Shown here one piece after another: positions 37,559-46,997 of a stretch of 64,000 nucleotides of DNA. The first letter of the stretch is position 1; the number at the start of each line of letters is the position of its first letter. The notes below the pieces were generated by a model, which was given only the letters and a program-made list of their open reading frames with translations, was not told where the DNA came from and did no database searches. The position numbers and the translations under genes were made by a program. Source of the DNA: SG8-41 sp036555615 (lineage in GTDB: Bacteria > Pseudomonadota > Gammaproteobacteria > Burkholderiales > SG8-41); the NCBI GenBank assembly GCA_036555615.1, contig DATBKZ010000043.1, positions 24,859 to 88,858 of the forward strand, given 5' to 3'.

Positions 37559-38237
37559 CCGCGGTCAGCACCAGCACGCGGTCGGCAGTTCCCGCGGCGA
37601 GCGCCGAATGGGTGACCAGGATGCCCGCTCCGGACTGTTGCTTCACCTGTTCGCGCAGCAGCGCCAGCACCTGCCTGGCGGCTTCGGCGTCCAGGTTGCC
37701 GGTGGGCTCGTCGGCGAGCACCAGCAGCGGCTGGTGTGCCAGGGCGCGCGCAATGGCGACCCGCTGCATTTCGCCGCCGGAGAGCTCGCGCGGATAGGCG
37801 CCGGCTGCAGCGGCCAGTCCGACGGCCGCCAGCATCTCCGCCAGTCGCGCACGCGCTCGTCCGGGGTCGATGCCGTTGAGGGAGAGGGGCAACGCGACGT
37901 TCTGCGCCACGGTGAGATGCGGCAGCAGATGAAACGCCTGGAATACGAAGCCGATGCTGCGCCGGCGAAGCAGCGTGCGTGCCGCGTCGTCGAGGCGGGC
38001 AACGTCCGCCCCGTCAAGGAAGACGCTGCCGGCGTCCGGTCGATCGAGACCCGCGATCACGTTGAGGAGCGTCGACTTGCCGACGCCGGACTCTCCGACG
38101 ATCGCGACGTATTCACCGCGCTGAACTTCGAGCGAGACACGGCGCAGCACTGCGCGCGGCCGCGCACCGCCATACGATTTTGATACCTCCCGGATCGAAA
38201 GCATCAGGTCCTCGGCCGGGCGGGCAGGGTCGCGCAT
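37539..38237 (-). CDS. LolD/MacB-type ABC transporter ATP-binding protein
   Basis: A 232-residue ATPase. Walker A GESGVGKST is at 48-56, the signature is LSGGEMQR, Walker B is LLVLADEPTGNLD, and the H-loop is LVTHS. The QAFHLLPHLTVAQNVALPL block is typical of the LolD/MacB family. An internal ATG at 38204 is an alternative start. It energises the FtsX-like permease encoded just downstream. Confidence 0.92.
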   Translation of the reverse strand: MRDPARPAEDLMLSIREVSKSYGGARPRAVLRRVSLEVQRGEYVAIVGESGVGKSTLLNVIAGLDRPDAGSVFLDGADVARLDDAARTLLRRRSIGFVFQAFHLLPHLTVAQNVALPLSLNGIDPGRARARLAEMLAAVGLAAAAGAYPRELSGGEMQRVAIARALAHQPLLVLADEPTGNLDAEAARQVLALLREQVKQQSGAGILVTHSALAAGTADRVLVLTADGLSPQ

Positions 38238-38430
38238 GCTGTACTGAGGCGGCAGGCGTTCCCGTCGATGCTACCACGCGCCCGATAGCGGGAAACGGAG
38301 TGCTGCGGAAACTCTTGGGAAATCCCGGAACCTAAGCTAGACTGGGATGCCGTCTTGCGGCGCCCGCACCCGGTGCGGGCCGCATCCTGGAAATAGTCCT
38401 GGATCCAGTCTGAAATAACAAGGAGGAGTC

Positions 38431-39399
38431 ATGTACAGAAGCATACGCAGTTCGGTGGTCGGGATTGCGCTCGGCCTGCTTGCCGTGGCCGGCGCGTGGG
38501 CGCAGGCGTATCCCTCCAAGCCCATTCGCATGATCATTCCGTTTGGGGCGGGTGGTTCGACTGACGTTCTCATACGCATCGTCGCGACGAGGCTACCGGA
38601 CGCCCTCGGCCAGCAGGTCGTGATCGACAACCGTACCGGCGCCGGAGGCATGATCGGAACGGACATCGCGGCGAAGGCCACACCCGATGGATACACATTG
38701 CTCGCCACCGGGACGCCGCACTCGATTGTGCCGAACTTGTATAAGAAGGTCCCGTACCGCGCGCTGGACGATTTTGCGCCGATCATGCAGATCGCCAGCC
38801 AGCCGTACGGTCTTACCGTGCATCCCTCGCTTCCCGTCAAGTCGGTGAACGACCTGATTGCGCTGGCAAAGAAGGAGCCCGGGAAGCACAACTACGCATC
38901 CTCTGGGCAGGGCGGCGCGATGCATCTGTTCCAGGCGCTGTTCGTCAACATGGCCGGCATCGACATGGTGCACGTGCCCTACAAGGGCAGCGGGCCGGTG
39001 CGCGCTGACCTGCTGGGCGGGCAGGTCAAGATCGGCTGCCTCGGCCTGTCGAGCATTCTTCCCCATCACAAGGCGGGCCAGTTGCGGATCATCGCGGTGA
39101 CGACCACCAAGCGCTCACCGGAGCTGCCGGACGTGCCCACCATAGCGGAAACGCTGCCGGGCTATGACGCGTCGCTATGGACGGGCGTGCTGGCTCCCAA
39201 GGGGACTCCAGCGGTGGCGATCAAGCGCATACACCAGGAAGTGACGAAGCTGCTCCAATCGCCGGAGGTACGGAAGGCGTTCGAGCGAGCGGGTACCGAC
39301 ATCGTCGCTACGGATCCGAAGGCGTTCGACCAGTTCCTCAAGGCCGAGTACGCCAAGTGGGGCAAGGTCGTGCGCGACCTCAAGCTCCGGGTGAACTAG
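38431..39399 (+). CDS. Bug/TctC family periplasmic solute-binding protein
   Basis: A 322-residue receptor. Signal peptide with core VVGIALGLLAVAGAWA, cleavage near AWA-QA; then YPSKPIRMIIPFGAGG and VIDNRTGAGGMIGTDIA. AGGAGGAG precedes the ATG. As with the receptor at 3.7 kb, no TctAB genes are near, so ligand and transporter partner are unknown. Its last 20 bases overlap the 3' end of the convergent rhodanese gene. Confidence 0.9.
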   Translation: MYRSIRSSVVGIALGLLAVAGAWAQAYPSKPIRMIIPFGAGGSTDVLIRIVATRLPDALGQQVVIDNRTGAGGMIGTDIAAKATPDGYTLLATGTPHSIVPNLYKKVPYRALDDFAPIMQIASQPYGLTVHPSLPVKSVNDLIALAKKEPGKHNYASSGQGGAMHLFQALFVNMAGIDMVHVPYKGSGPVRADLLGGQVKIGCLGLSSILPHHKAGQLRIIAVTTTKRSPELPDVPTIAETLPGYDASLWTGVLAPKGTPAVAIKRIHQEVTKLLQSPEVRKAFERAGTDIVATDPKAFDQFLKAEYAKWGKVVRDLKLRVN

Positions 39400-40993
39400 C
39401 GTTCACGCCGGACCGCGGCGCGCCTATCTTGAATAGCGCGCGCTCCTGCGCGTCGAGCTGCGCGATGAGGCCGGTTTCCCAGGCGAGGTAGCGCTTCATC
39501 GCCTCGCGGTTCCCGGCGTGCCGGTCGTGAACGAAGAACAGGTAGTCGATGCATTCCGCGTCAGGCGGATCCGCGGGAGATGATTCGCTGGCGAAACCCG
39601 CGCGCGTCCAGGCGGCGAATCCGCCGTCGAGCAGCCTGACGTCATTGGCGCCGGATTCCAGGAGATCGATTGCCGCGAGGCGTGCGACGTCGGTCTCGTC
39701 CGCCGCCAGCACGAAAGGGACTCTCCGATTGCGCGCGTCTGCGACAACGCGGGCGCGCGTGCTCCAGCGGCTGCCAGGGACATGTGCGCTTCGGAAGCGC
39801 ATGCTGGGACCCAGGTCGAAAACGGTACATTCTCCGGCATCGAGTAACTGCCTCAGGCGAGGTGCCGCGACCGGCTCGAGAGCGGGAAGGGGAGGCCGGA
39901 TTGCCGGGGTGGCCTTGAGCTCCGAAGTCGCGCCTCCCTCCAGGACGCAGGCGTCGAATCCCAGCTGTTTCAGCCAGCTCGCCACGACCGGGGCGCGGAC
40001 GGCGTCGCCGCCGTCGATCAGCACGACGCGCGCATTGCGCACGCCCACCCATTGATCGGTCGCCTGGATCAGCTGGCCGCCAGGCGCGTGGACCGAGCCG
40101 GGAATCGAGCCGGCCGCAAATTCCTCGGGCGTGCGCACGTCGCAGAGGTAGGTGGTGCGGTCCATATCCTGGAGCCACGCGCGCACCTCCTTGATCGAGG
40201 CGCTCTTGATTCCGAACCATTCCATGAGCTTTCGTGCCGATGCCCGCAGCGCGGGCAGCGCGGTTGCGTCGATTGCGTCCGGGTACCTGCGTGAGGCGCC
40301 ACGCTCGAGCTCGAAATCGGCGAGGACCCATCCCTGCGTGCCGTTCTCGAGCGCGACAACGGGATTTGGCACGCCGAAATTGATCAGCGTTTGCGCGCCG
40401 ATGATGCTGCGCGTGCGCCCGGCGCAGTTCACCACGATGCGGGTTTTCGGATTCTTGACGATGCCCGGCAGGCGGTAGGACAGCTCCGCGTTCGGGCAGC
40501 AGATGCCGCCCGGGATGTTCATCATCTGGTATTCGACCCACGGCCGCCCGTCCAGGATGACGAAGTCTTCACCTGCCGCGCGCATGCGGGCGAGCTCCTG
40601 CACGGTCACGCGTGGCGTGTGGCAGGCGTGCTCCACGAGCTCGCCAAAGGCCTTGCTGGGGACATTGACGCCAGCGAACAGCCCGTAGCCCGCTGCCGCC
40701 CATCCCGCGGTGCCGCCCTCGAGCACGGAGACATCGGTGTAGCCCAGCTTCTCCAGGCGCTTCGCAGCGCGCCCGGCCACGCCGAGGGCGCCGTCGTCGC
40801 ACACGACGACGCGCGCCGATTTTCTCGGCACCAGCGTGGCTACGTCCAGCTCGAGGCGGCTGTAGGGCAGGGGCGTCGCGAGCAGCAGGTGTGACTCGCC
40901 GAACTGGCCGGCTTCGCGTACGTCGAGCAAAGCGATCTCGCTGCCGTCGTGCAGCATGCGCTTGAGCTGACCGGCCGAAATAATTATCGCCAT
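39380..40993 (-). CDS. Four-domain rhodanese-like sulfurtransferase
   Basis: A 537-residue protein of four rhodanese domains (about 5-105, 125-230, 262-358, 375-468) plus a C-terminal helical tail. Only the first two have a cysteine at the active loop: C65 in VVVCDDGALG, and C190 in NCAGRTRS, the canonical loop. In domain 3 the position is Asp (LIDGGDAVRA) and in domain 4 Ala (VLAADETDVAR). There is no signal peptide, so it is cytoplasmic. Persulfide transfer fits a sulfur oxidiser, with domains 3-4 perhaps structural. It is not linked to dsr or sox genes here. Confidence 0.88.
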   Translation of the reverse strand: MAIIISAGQLKRMLHDGSEIALLDVREAGQFGESHLLLATPLPYSRLELDVATLVPRKSARVVVCDDGALGVAGRAAKRLEKLGYTDVSVLEGGTAGWAAAGYGLFAGVNVPSKAFGELVEHACHTPRVTVQELARMRAAGEDFVILDGRPWVEYQMMNIPGGICCPNAELSYRLPGIVKNPKTRIVVNCAGRTRSIIGAQTLINFGVPNPVVALENGTQGWVLADFELERGASRRYPDAIDATALPALRASARKLMEWFGIKSASIKEVRAWLQDMDRTTYLCDVRTPEEFAAGSIPGSVHAPGGQLIQATDQWVGVRNARVVLIDGGDAVRAPVVASWLKQLGFDACVLEGGATSELKATPAIRPPLPALEPVAAPRLRQLLDAGECTVFDLGPSMRFRSAHVPGSRWSTRARVVADARNRRVPFVLAADETDVARLAAIDLLESGANDVRLLDGGFAAWTRAGFASESSPADPPDAECIDYLFFVHDRHAGNREAMKRYLAWETGLIAQLDAQERALFKIGAPRSGVNASSPGA

Positions 40994-41070
40994 GGTGGAA
41001 GCCGATCTTGCCTGTTGAGCGATGAGACGCGGCGTGCTGGAACGCCGCGCGATTGTCGCGTCGTCGCTAC

Positions 41071-42546
41071 TTACTTGTGTGAATCGCGCTTCGCGGGGCC
41101 GCCGCCCAGCAAGGCAGCGGTGGGGCGGTGGTGGGTGGCGTGCGCACGAGGCGCAGCGGCCGGGGCCGGCGCCGGCTTGTGCGGTGAGGGCTCGTAGGGC
41201 TTGGTGTAATCAAAGGCGTGCGGCGGTGTCCGCGCAGGCGGTTGCGATCGTGCGGGCGGGTGCGCCTTGGGCTCGTGGCGCGGCTTGTGCCGGTGATGCT
41301 GTGCGCCGCGATCAGGGTGCGGCGTGCGCGGACGCGAAGGGTGGCGGTCTTCGGTCAGTGCTTCCGGTACCGCAGCACGGGGCAACTTGCGCTTGAGCAG
41401 CCGCTCGATGTCCTCCAGATATCTCATCTCGTCCGGGCTCACCAGGGAAATCGCCTCACCCGGCAGCCCGGCACGGCCGGTGCGGCCGATACGGTGCACA
41501 TAATCTTCTGCGGTGTGAGGGAGCTCGAAATTGACCACGAACGGCAGCTCCTCGATGTCGAGGCCGCGTGCCGCGATATCGGTTGCGACCAGGACCGGGA
41601 CCTTGCCCTGCTTGAATTCGTCGAGCGCTTGCATGCGCTCGGCCTGGGTGCGGTCGCTGTGTATCTCCTTTGCGGCGACGCCGTCCTGCTTGAGCTGCCG
41701 CGCAAGGCGGTTGGCATCGCGTTTCATGCGCACGAAAACCAGCACCTGGCGCATGTCGCGCGAGCGAATGAGGTGGACCAGCAACGCGCGCTTGCGCAGG
41801 AGGGGGACAGAATAGACCTGATGCGTAACGAGGTCGGCGGGAGCGTTGCGCGGCGCAACTTCGATCGTCACCGGCGCGTGCAGCAGCTCCTTGGCGAGCC
41901 GGCGCACCTCGTCCGGGAACGTCGCGGAAAACAGCAGGTTTTGCCGTTGCTTCGGCAGCACCGCCAGAATGCGCTTGATGTCCGGGATGAATCCCATGTC
42001 AAGCATGCGGTCAGCTTCGTCCAGCACCAGGAACTCGACGCGCGAGAGGTTGACGCTTTTCTGGTGCAGGTGATCGAGCAGGCGGCCCGGCGTGGCGACC
42101 AGGATCTCGACCCCGGCATGCAGCGCTTTCATCTGCGGACCGATGTCCACGCCGCCAAACACGACCGCGGAGCGCAGCGGCAGGTGGCGGCCATAGGTTC
42201 GCACGCTCTCTTCAACCTGCGCGGCGAGCTCACGGGTTGGGGTCAGGATCAAGACCCGCAAGGGATGCCTTGCGGGAGACGGGCTCGTGCTGGCCTGGGG
42301 CGCGAGCAGCTGGAGCAATGGCAGCACGAATCCGGCCGTCTTGCCGGTCCCGGTCTGCGCGGCGCCCATGACGTCGCGGCGTTGCAGGATCGGCGGGATC
42401 GCCTTGACCTGGATCGGCGTTGGCTCGCTGTAACCTTGCTCGGCGACCGCGCGCAGCAGCTCGGGGATCAATCCGAGAGCGGGAAAGGACGGCTTGGCGA
42501 AGCTCGGAGCGTCCTGCGGGGAATGGGTGGTGCCGGCTTGAACCAA
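41071..42546 (-). CDS. rhlE: DEAD-box RNA helicase RhlE
   Basis: A helicase with Q motif (FPALGLIPELLRAV and GYSEPTPIQ), Walker A AQTGTGKT, VLDEADRML (DEAD), SAT in LFSATFP and HRIGRTGR. The C-terminal ~100 residues are basic, His- and Pro-rich, and probably bind RNA. RhlE acts in ribosome assembly and mRNA turnover. The start is uncertain: a TTG at 42546 is proposed because a minus-strand TATAAT lies at 42599-42604, inside the frame extending to a GTG at 42615. There is no good Shine-Dalgarno for either. Confidence 0.92.
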   Translation of the reverse strand: MVQAGTTHSPQDAPSFAKPSFPALGLIPELLRAVAEQGYSEPTPIQVKAIPPILQRRDVMGAAQTGTGKTAGFVLPLLQLLAPQASTSPSPARHPLRVLILTPTRELAAQVEESVRTYGRHLPLRSAVVFGGVDIGPQMKALHAGVEILVATPGRLLDHLHQKSVNLSRVEFLVLDEADRMLDMGFIPDIKRILAVLPKQRQNLLFSATFPDEVRRLAKELLHAPVTIEVAPRNAPADLVTHQVYSVPLLRKRALLVHLIRSRDMRQVLVFVRMKRDANRLARQLKQDGVAAKEIHSDRTQAERMQALDEFKQGKVPVLVATDIAARGLDIEELPFVVNFELPHTAEDYVHRIGRTGRAGLPGEAISLVSPDEMRYLEDIERLLKRKLPRAAVPEALTEDRHPSRPRTPHPDRGAQHHRHKPRHEPKAHPPARSQPPARTPPHAFDYTKPYEPSPHKPAPAPAAAPRAHATHHRPTAALLGGGPAKRDSHK

Positions 42547-42598
42547 GGTTACGACGGCCGGCAACGGCGCTCGATATGGGTTCTGTTCACAGCACGCA

Positions 42599-42604
42599 AT
42601 TATA
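42599..42604 (-). promoter_or_regulatory. Possible -10 box of the rhlE promoter
   Basis: On the minus strand the sequence reads GGTATAATTGCG, a perfect TATAAT. The -35 position (TGGTGG) is poor. It supports a translation start downstream of 42599, but is weak on its own. Confidence 0.35.
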
Positions 42605-42750
42605 CCTTGCTGCACTGCGTCCCACCATCCAGTCGCGCCACTGCCGCACCCATCCCGGTGTGCGCGTTAGCGCCAAAACTGTCATGGATTCAGAAATCTG
42701 GTAAATTTCCACCTGCGCCGGTCAACGGTGTTATCGGACGAACGCAGCAC

Positions 42751-43365
42751 ATGAACATTGCCAGCGAGCTACAGGCGGTGCAGCAGGGCGGCTATCCCCT
42801 GATCCTCACGCTCGACACGCACGGCATACCCCATCGTTGGATCAGCTGGCAGCACGCCTGCTACTACTATTCCAAGGACCAGGTTGCCTGGGCGATGGGG
42901 GCGCATGCTTTTACGGTCTACGGCGGCATGAACCGCCTGACCGGCAGGCGCTCGAGCATTACTGCATCCAGCATCATCGCCATCAAAGGCAAGGCGATGG
43001 CGATGAAATCATTCAGCCAGGTGCCGCCGTTGAACAACCGGGAGCTTTTCCACCGCGACCGCCAGATCTGCGCCTACTGCGGCGGCATGTTCGCGATCTC
43101 GAGGCTCACGCGCGATCACGTGACGCCGTTCTCGCAGAAGGGCAAGGACAGCTGGATGAACTCGGTGACCGCGTGCCGCGGCTGTAACGAGCGCAAGGGC
43201 AACCGCACGCCGGAGCAGGCGGGGATGGAGTTGATCTACCTTCCGTACGTGCCGAACCGCGCCGAGTACCTGATCCTCACCAACCGGCGCATTCTTGCCG
43301 ACCAGATGGAATTTCTGGCTCAGCACGTCCCGGCGCAAAGCCGCTTGCGCCAGTCGGTCGCCTGA
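42751..43365 (+). CDS. HNH endonuclease domain protein
   Basis: A 204-residue protein whose C-terminal half is an HNH fold: C107-AY-C110, then RDHVTPFS with H123, C142-RG-C145, and CNERKGNRTPEQAG. Zinc cysteines and the catalytic histidine are present. Similar proteins are common single-copy chromosomal genes in Betaproteobacteria and are not part of a restriction system. It has no defence-gene neighbours; function unknown beyond nuclease potential. The frame extends upstream antisense to rhlE, but ATG 42751 is where family-like sequence begins. Confidence 0.88.
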   Translation: MNIASELQAVQQGGYPLILTLDTHGIPHRWISWQHACYYYSKDQVAWAMGAHAFTVYGGMNRLTGRRSSITASSIIAIKGKAMAMKSFSQVPPLNNRELFHRDRQICAYCGGMFAISRLTRDHVTPFSQKGKDSWMNSVTACRGCNERKGNRTPEQAGMELIYLPYVPNRAEYLILTNRRILADQMEFLAQHVPAQSRLRQSVA

Positions 43366-43388
43366 GCCGGTCGTTCCTCAGACCATCC

Positions 43389-44177
43389 CTAGCGGCACAC
43401 CGGCATCGCGAGTGCCTGCAGCACATCGCCGGAGCGCTCGCTCTGAACGAACGCTGCCACGTGCAGATCGCCGGTTTTCCAGCCCGGATCGAGTTGAAGC
43501 CATTGCTGCAGCCGGGCGACGCCGCTGGCATCGACCGGGAACGGCCCCGCCAGATCGCGCACGACGAAATCGTGACGCAGGCGCTTGCCCCGGTTTTCTC
43601 CGGCCGTAACGTGGTTCGAGAGATTATTCTCGTAGAGCGCGAGAAACGCATGCGCGCCGGTGCGCGCTGCGGCATCGGTGACTGCCACCGAGCCGCTTAC
43701 TGTCAGACCGGCCGCACCCTCGGCTTGCAGCCGCAGGCTGATCATTGCCCGCGCGGGATCACGATTGAGGTTGCCCAGGCGGCTACCGAAGTCATCGAAC
43801 AGGCTGCCGCGCCGGTAATCCCTGCCGTTCAGGAGCAGTTGGGGTGTGTAGATTACTGTCGCGCCATTGCGCCGGCTCGCCGTTCTCTGCCGCTCGCTGT
43901 ATTGCGCCTTGGCGAACGGATCGGGCCAGCCCAGGTCGTTCCAGTAATCGACGTGGAATGCCAGCGTCACAACGCTGGCTCGGCCATAACCGCGAGCCGG
44001 CAGCTCGCTCACCCAGCGGTCGGTGGGCGGGCAACTGTTGCAGCCCTCCGAGGTATAGAGCTCGAGCAATGCCACGCGCTGCGCCGAACTTTCGGCGGCA
44101 CAGGTGGCTGCGTGCGTCGAGGCGGCGACGGCGGTCATCATGATCGCGGCGATGAAACGGCCGTATGGATGGATCAT
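43389..44177 (-). CDS. DUF1223 family thioredoxin-like exported protein
   Basis: A 262-residue secreted protein. Signal peptide (about 1-24, FIAAIMMTAVAASTHA). The DUF1223 signature ALLELYTSEGCNSCPPTDRW contains a CxxC pair at C46 and C49, then FHVDYWNDLGWPDPFA. The fold is thioredoxin-like and the CxxC suggests redox activity in the periplasm, but the family is uncharacterised. Convergent with the HNH gene. Confidence 0.87.
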   Translation of the reverse strand: MIHPYGRFIAAIMMTAVAASTHAATCAAESSAQRVALLELYTSEGCNSCPPTDRWVSELPARGYGRASVVTLAFHVDYWNDLGWPDPFAKAQYSERQRTASRRNGATVIYTPQLLLNGRDYRRGSLFDDFGSRLGNLNRDPARAMISLRLQAEGAAGLTVSGSVAVTDAAARTGAHAFLALYENNLSNHVTAGENRGKRLRHDFVVRDLAGPFPVDASGVARLQQWLQLDPGWKTGDLHVAAFVQSERSGDVLQALAMPVCR

Positions 44178-44300
44178 GGTCCTACATACGCTTGCGGACG
44201 GATTTTGGCTGCAGGCAAGCGGTCGAACTCATGGCGGCTCCCATCACCAGGCAACTCACCTATTTTCTGAGAAAAATAATCTAAGTCAATGATGTAAAGT

Positions 44301-44306
44301 TATAAT
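44301..44306 (+). promoter_or_regulatory. Possible -10 box upstream of the YciO-type gene
   Basis: A perfect TATAAT in an AT-rich island (44265-44312) 29 bases before the ATG. No clear TTGACA-like -35 box accompanies it. Confidence 0.4.
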
Positions 44307-44335
44307 TCATATCGAAGAGCCCAAGCCTATCCGTC

Positions 44336-44959
44336 ATGGCGCAATTTTTCTCCATTCATCCGGACAACCCGCAACCGCGCCTCGTCCGGCGCGCGGCCGA
44401 AATCGTGCGTGCGGGGGGCGTCCTCGTCTACCCGACGGACTCCTGCTATGCCCTCGGCTGCCGCATCGGGGACAAGGCCGCGATGGAACGCATGCGCGCG
44501 ATCCGCAAGGTCGGAGAACGGCATCATTTCGCGCTGGTCTGTCGCGATCTCGCCGAGCTGGCGGTCTATGCCAAGGTGGACAATCGCCAATTCCGGCTGT
44601 TGAAGCGCGCGACCCCCGGCGGCTACACGTTCATACTGAAAGCAACCCGCGAAGTCCCCAAGCGTCTGCTGCACCCGAGCCGCAGGACCATCGGGCTGCG
44701 GGTGCCGGATCATCGGGTGGTGCAGGCGCTGCTCGCGGAACTGGGCGAGCCGCTCTTGAGCTCAACGCTGCAGCTGCCGGGAGACGAGCTGCCGCTCAAC
44801 GATGCGCACGAAATCCGCGACCGCCTGGAGCACGAGGTCGATCTCGTACTCGACAGCGGCTCGTGCGGGATCACGCCGACGACGGTCGTGGATCTCACCG
44901 GGGAAGCGCCGTTGATCGCGCGCCAGGGGAAGGCGAGCTCGCAGCTTTTCGGGCTGTAG
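44336..44959 (+). CDS. yciO: YciO/Sua5/YrdC family protein (L-threonylcarbamoyladenylate synthase-like)
   Basis: A 207-residue YrdC-fold protein. Family blocks seen: VRAGGVLVYPTDSCYALGC, RKVGERHHFALVCRDL, TPGGYTFILKAT and TIGLRVPDHRV. The variant sequence places it with YciO rather than TsaC, so it may not be the essential t6A enzyme. It starts a same-strand run with the M50 protease, trpS, scpA and scpB. Confidence 0.87.
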   Translation: MAQFFSIHPDNPQPRLVRRAAEIVRAGGVLVYPTDSCYALGCRIGDKAAMERMRAIRKVGERHHFALVCRDLAELAVYAKVDNRQFRLLKRATPGGYTFILKATREVPKRLLHPSRRTIGLRVPDHRVVQALLAELGEPLLSSTLQLPGDELPLNDAHEIRDRLEHEVDLVLDSGSCGITPTTVVDLTGEAPLIARQGKASSQLFGL

Positions 44960-45041
44960 CGCACGAATCAAGAGGCGGGAAGACGACCTGCTAGAATGCC
45001 GCTCTGTCCCGTCACCGGGCGCCCGGCGCGCAACAGGCATT

Positions 45042-45737
45042 GTGGAGTTGCACCTCGTCCAGATCATCGCCATCTACGCACTTCCCGTGATCCTTGCGAT
45101 CACGCTGCACGAGGCGGCGCACGGTTATGTCGCCCGGCATTTCGGTGACATGACCGCGTACCTGGAGGGGCGCGTGAGCCTGAATCCGCTGCGTCACATC
45201 GACCCCTTCGGCACGGTGGCGCTGCCGTTGATCCTGCTCGCCCTTACCAAGCTCTTCGGAGGCGGCATCATTTTCGGGTGGGCCAAGCCCGTTCCCGTCA
45301 ACTTCGCCAACCTGCGCCATCCCAAGCGTGACATGCTGTGGGTCGCGGCTGCCGGTCCCCTGAGCAACCTCGTGATGGCGCTCATCTGGGCGCTCGTGCT
45401 CAAGCTCGGCCTGTCGATGCCCGGAAGCTATTTCGCGCTGCCGCTGGCCCTGATGGGGGCGGCCGGAGTCTTCTTCAATATCATCATCATGGTGCTCAAC
45501 CTGGTGCCTCTGCCGCCGCTCGACGGCGGGCGCATCCTCGTGAGCCTGCTTCCGCATCGCCTCGCTTGGCGCGTGGCGCGCATCGAGCCCTATGGTTTCC
45601 TGATCCTCATCGTGCTCCTTCTCACCGGGGTGCTCGGCGCCATGCTGTGGCCCGCGATCGGCGTGCTGATGGCGGCCGTTGCGGGGCTGCTCGGCGTGTC
45701 GATGAGCGACCTCATCAAGCTGACGAGCATCATCTAG
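45042..45737 (+). CDS. Site-2 protease family (M50) membrane metalloprotease
   Basis: A 231-residue polytopic protein with about six helices. The zinc motif H23-EAA-H27 sits in the first helix, and the third ligand is in NLVPLPPLDGGRIL. There is no PDZ domain, so it belongs to the compact YwhC-like group rather than RseP. Such proteases cleave membrane proteins within the bilayer; substrates are unknown. Start codon GTG. It lies 21 bases before trpS, and this pairing is conserved in Betaproteobacteria. Confidence 0.92.
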   Translation: MELHLVQIIAIYALPVILAITLHEAAHGYVARHFGDMTAYLEGRVSLNPLRHIDPFGTVALPLILLALTKLFGGGIIFGWAKPVPVNFANLRHPKRDMLWVAAAGPLSNLVMALIWALVLKLGLSMPGSYFALPLALMGAAGVFFNIIIMVLNLVPLPPLDGGRILVSLLPHRLAWRVARIEPYGFLILIVLLLTGVLGAMLWPAIGVLMAAVAGLLGVSMSDLIKLTSII

Positions 45738-45758
45738 TCTGGGGAAGGGCCAGCGCCG

Positions 45759-46961
45759 ATGTTCGTCAACCGCGTACTGTCAGGCATGCGCCCGACCGGG
45801 GCGCTGCATCTCGGGCATTATCACGGCGTCCTCAAGAACTGGGTCAAGCTGCAGCACGAGTACGAATGCCTGTATTTCGTCGCCGACTGGCACGCGCTGA
45901 CGACGCACTACGACACGCCCGAGGTCGTCGAGCAGAACGTATGGGACATGGTGATCGACTGGCTCGCTTCGGGAGTCGACCCGGCACAGGCGACGCTGTT
46001 CATTCAGTCGCGGGTTCCGGAGCACGCCGAGCTGCATCTGCTGCTTTCCATGGTGACCCCGCTCGGCTGGCTCGAGCGTATTCCGACGTACAAGGACCAG
46101 CAGGAGAAGCTCGCAGACCGCGACCTCGCGACGTACGGGTTTCTCGGCTACCCGCTGCTCCAAAGCGCCGACATCCTCATCTACCGGGCCAATCTCGTGC
46201 CGGTGGGCGAGGACCAGGTGCCGCACGTCGAGTTCACGCGCGAGATCGCCCGACGGTTCAATCACGTGTTCGGGCGCGAAGTGGGATTCGAGCAGAAGGC
46301 GGAGGGCGCGATCAAGAAGCTCGGCGCCAAGCGCGCCCGTCTCTATCGCCAGCTGCGCACCAAGTTCATGGAGAAGGGGGACAAGGACGCTCTCGCCGCG
46401 GCGCGCGAACTGGTCGAAGAAGCGCAGAACCTGCCGATGGGCGATCGCGAGCGGCTGTTCGGCTACATCGAGGGCGGCGGCAAGGTGATCCTGTCCGAGC
46501 CGCAAGCGCTGCTGACCGAGGCGTCGAGGATGCCGGGGCTCGACGGGCAGAAGATGTCGAAGTCCTATGACAACACCATCGGCCTGCGTGAGGATGCGGA
46601 GACCATCACCCGCAAGATCCGCACCATGCCGACGGATCCGGCGCGGGTGAAGCGCAGCGACCCGGGCACCCCTGAGAAATGCCCGGTCTGGCAGTTTCAC
46701 CTCGTCTATTCGGACGAGGCGCGCAAGCAGTGGGTCCAGGAGGGCTGCCGCGGCGCGAAGATCGGATGCCTGGAGTGCAAGCAACCGGTGATCGACGCCG
46801 TACTCGAAGAGCAGAAGCCGATGCGCGAACGGGCCCAGCGCTACCTGGACGATCCCACGCTGGTGCGCTCGATCATTGCCGATGGTTGCGAAAAGGCGCG
46901 CAAGCAGGCGCAGGAGACGTTGCGCGAAGTGAAGCAGGTGATGGGCCTGAACTACAGCTAA
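45759..46961 (+). CDS. trpS: Tryptophan--tRNA ligase
   Basis: A 400-residue class I synthetase. The HIGH-equivalent HLGH is at 17-20 and KMSKS at 265-269; GYPLLQSADILIYRANLVPVGEDQ binds tryptophan. An insert of about 60 residues before KMSKS (RARLYRQLRTKFMEKGDKDA) makes it longer than the 334-residue E. coli enzyme; this long form occurs in Betaproteobacteria. A palindromic repeat follows the stop. Confidence 0.96.
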   Translation: MFVNRVLSGMRPTGALHLGHYHGVLKNWVKLQHEYECLYFVADWHALTTHYDTPEVVEQNVWDMVIDWLASGVDPAQATLFIQSRVPEHAELHLLLSMVTPLGWLERIPTYKDQQEKLADRDLATYGFLGYPLLQSADILIYRANLVPVGEDQVPHVEFTREIARRFNHVFGREVGFEQKAEGAIKKLGAKRARLYRQLRTKFMEKGDKDALAAARELVEEAQNLPMGDRERLFGYIEGGGKVILSEPQALLTEASRMPGLDGQKMSKSYDNTIGLREDAETITRKIRTMPTDPARVKRSDPGTPEKCPVWQFHLVYSDEARKQWVQEGCRGAKIGCLECKQPVIDAVLEEQKPMRERAQRYLDDPTLVRSIIADGCEKARKQAQETLREVKQVMGLNYS

Positions 46962-46997
46962 ATGCTGCCGAAACGGACAGCCACGCAGCTGTTCCAG

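Noticed and set aside
41218..42750. Long open plus-strand frame upstream of the HNH gene
   Set aside because: It is antisense to rhlE, whose helicase motifs are complete. High-GC codon structure keeps the opposite strand open; only the part from 42751 is HNH-like.
42751..43365. HNH protein as part of a defence or restriction system
   Set aside because: No methylase, helicase-nuclease or toxin partner is near; neighbours are rhlE and a DUF1223 gene.
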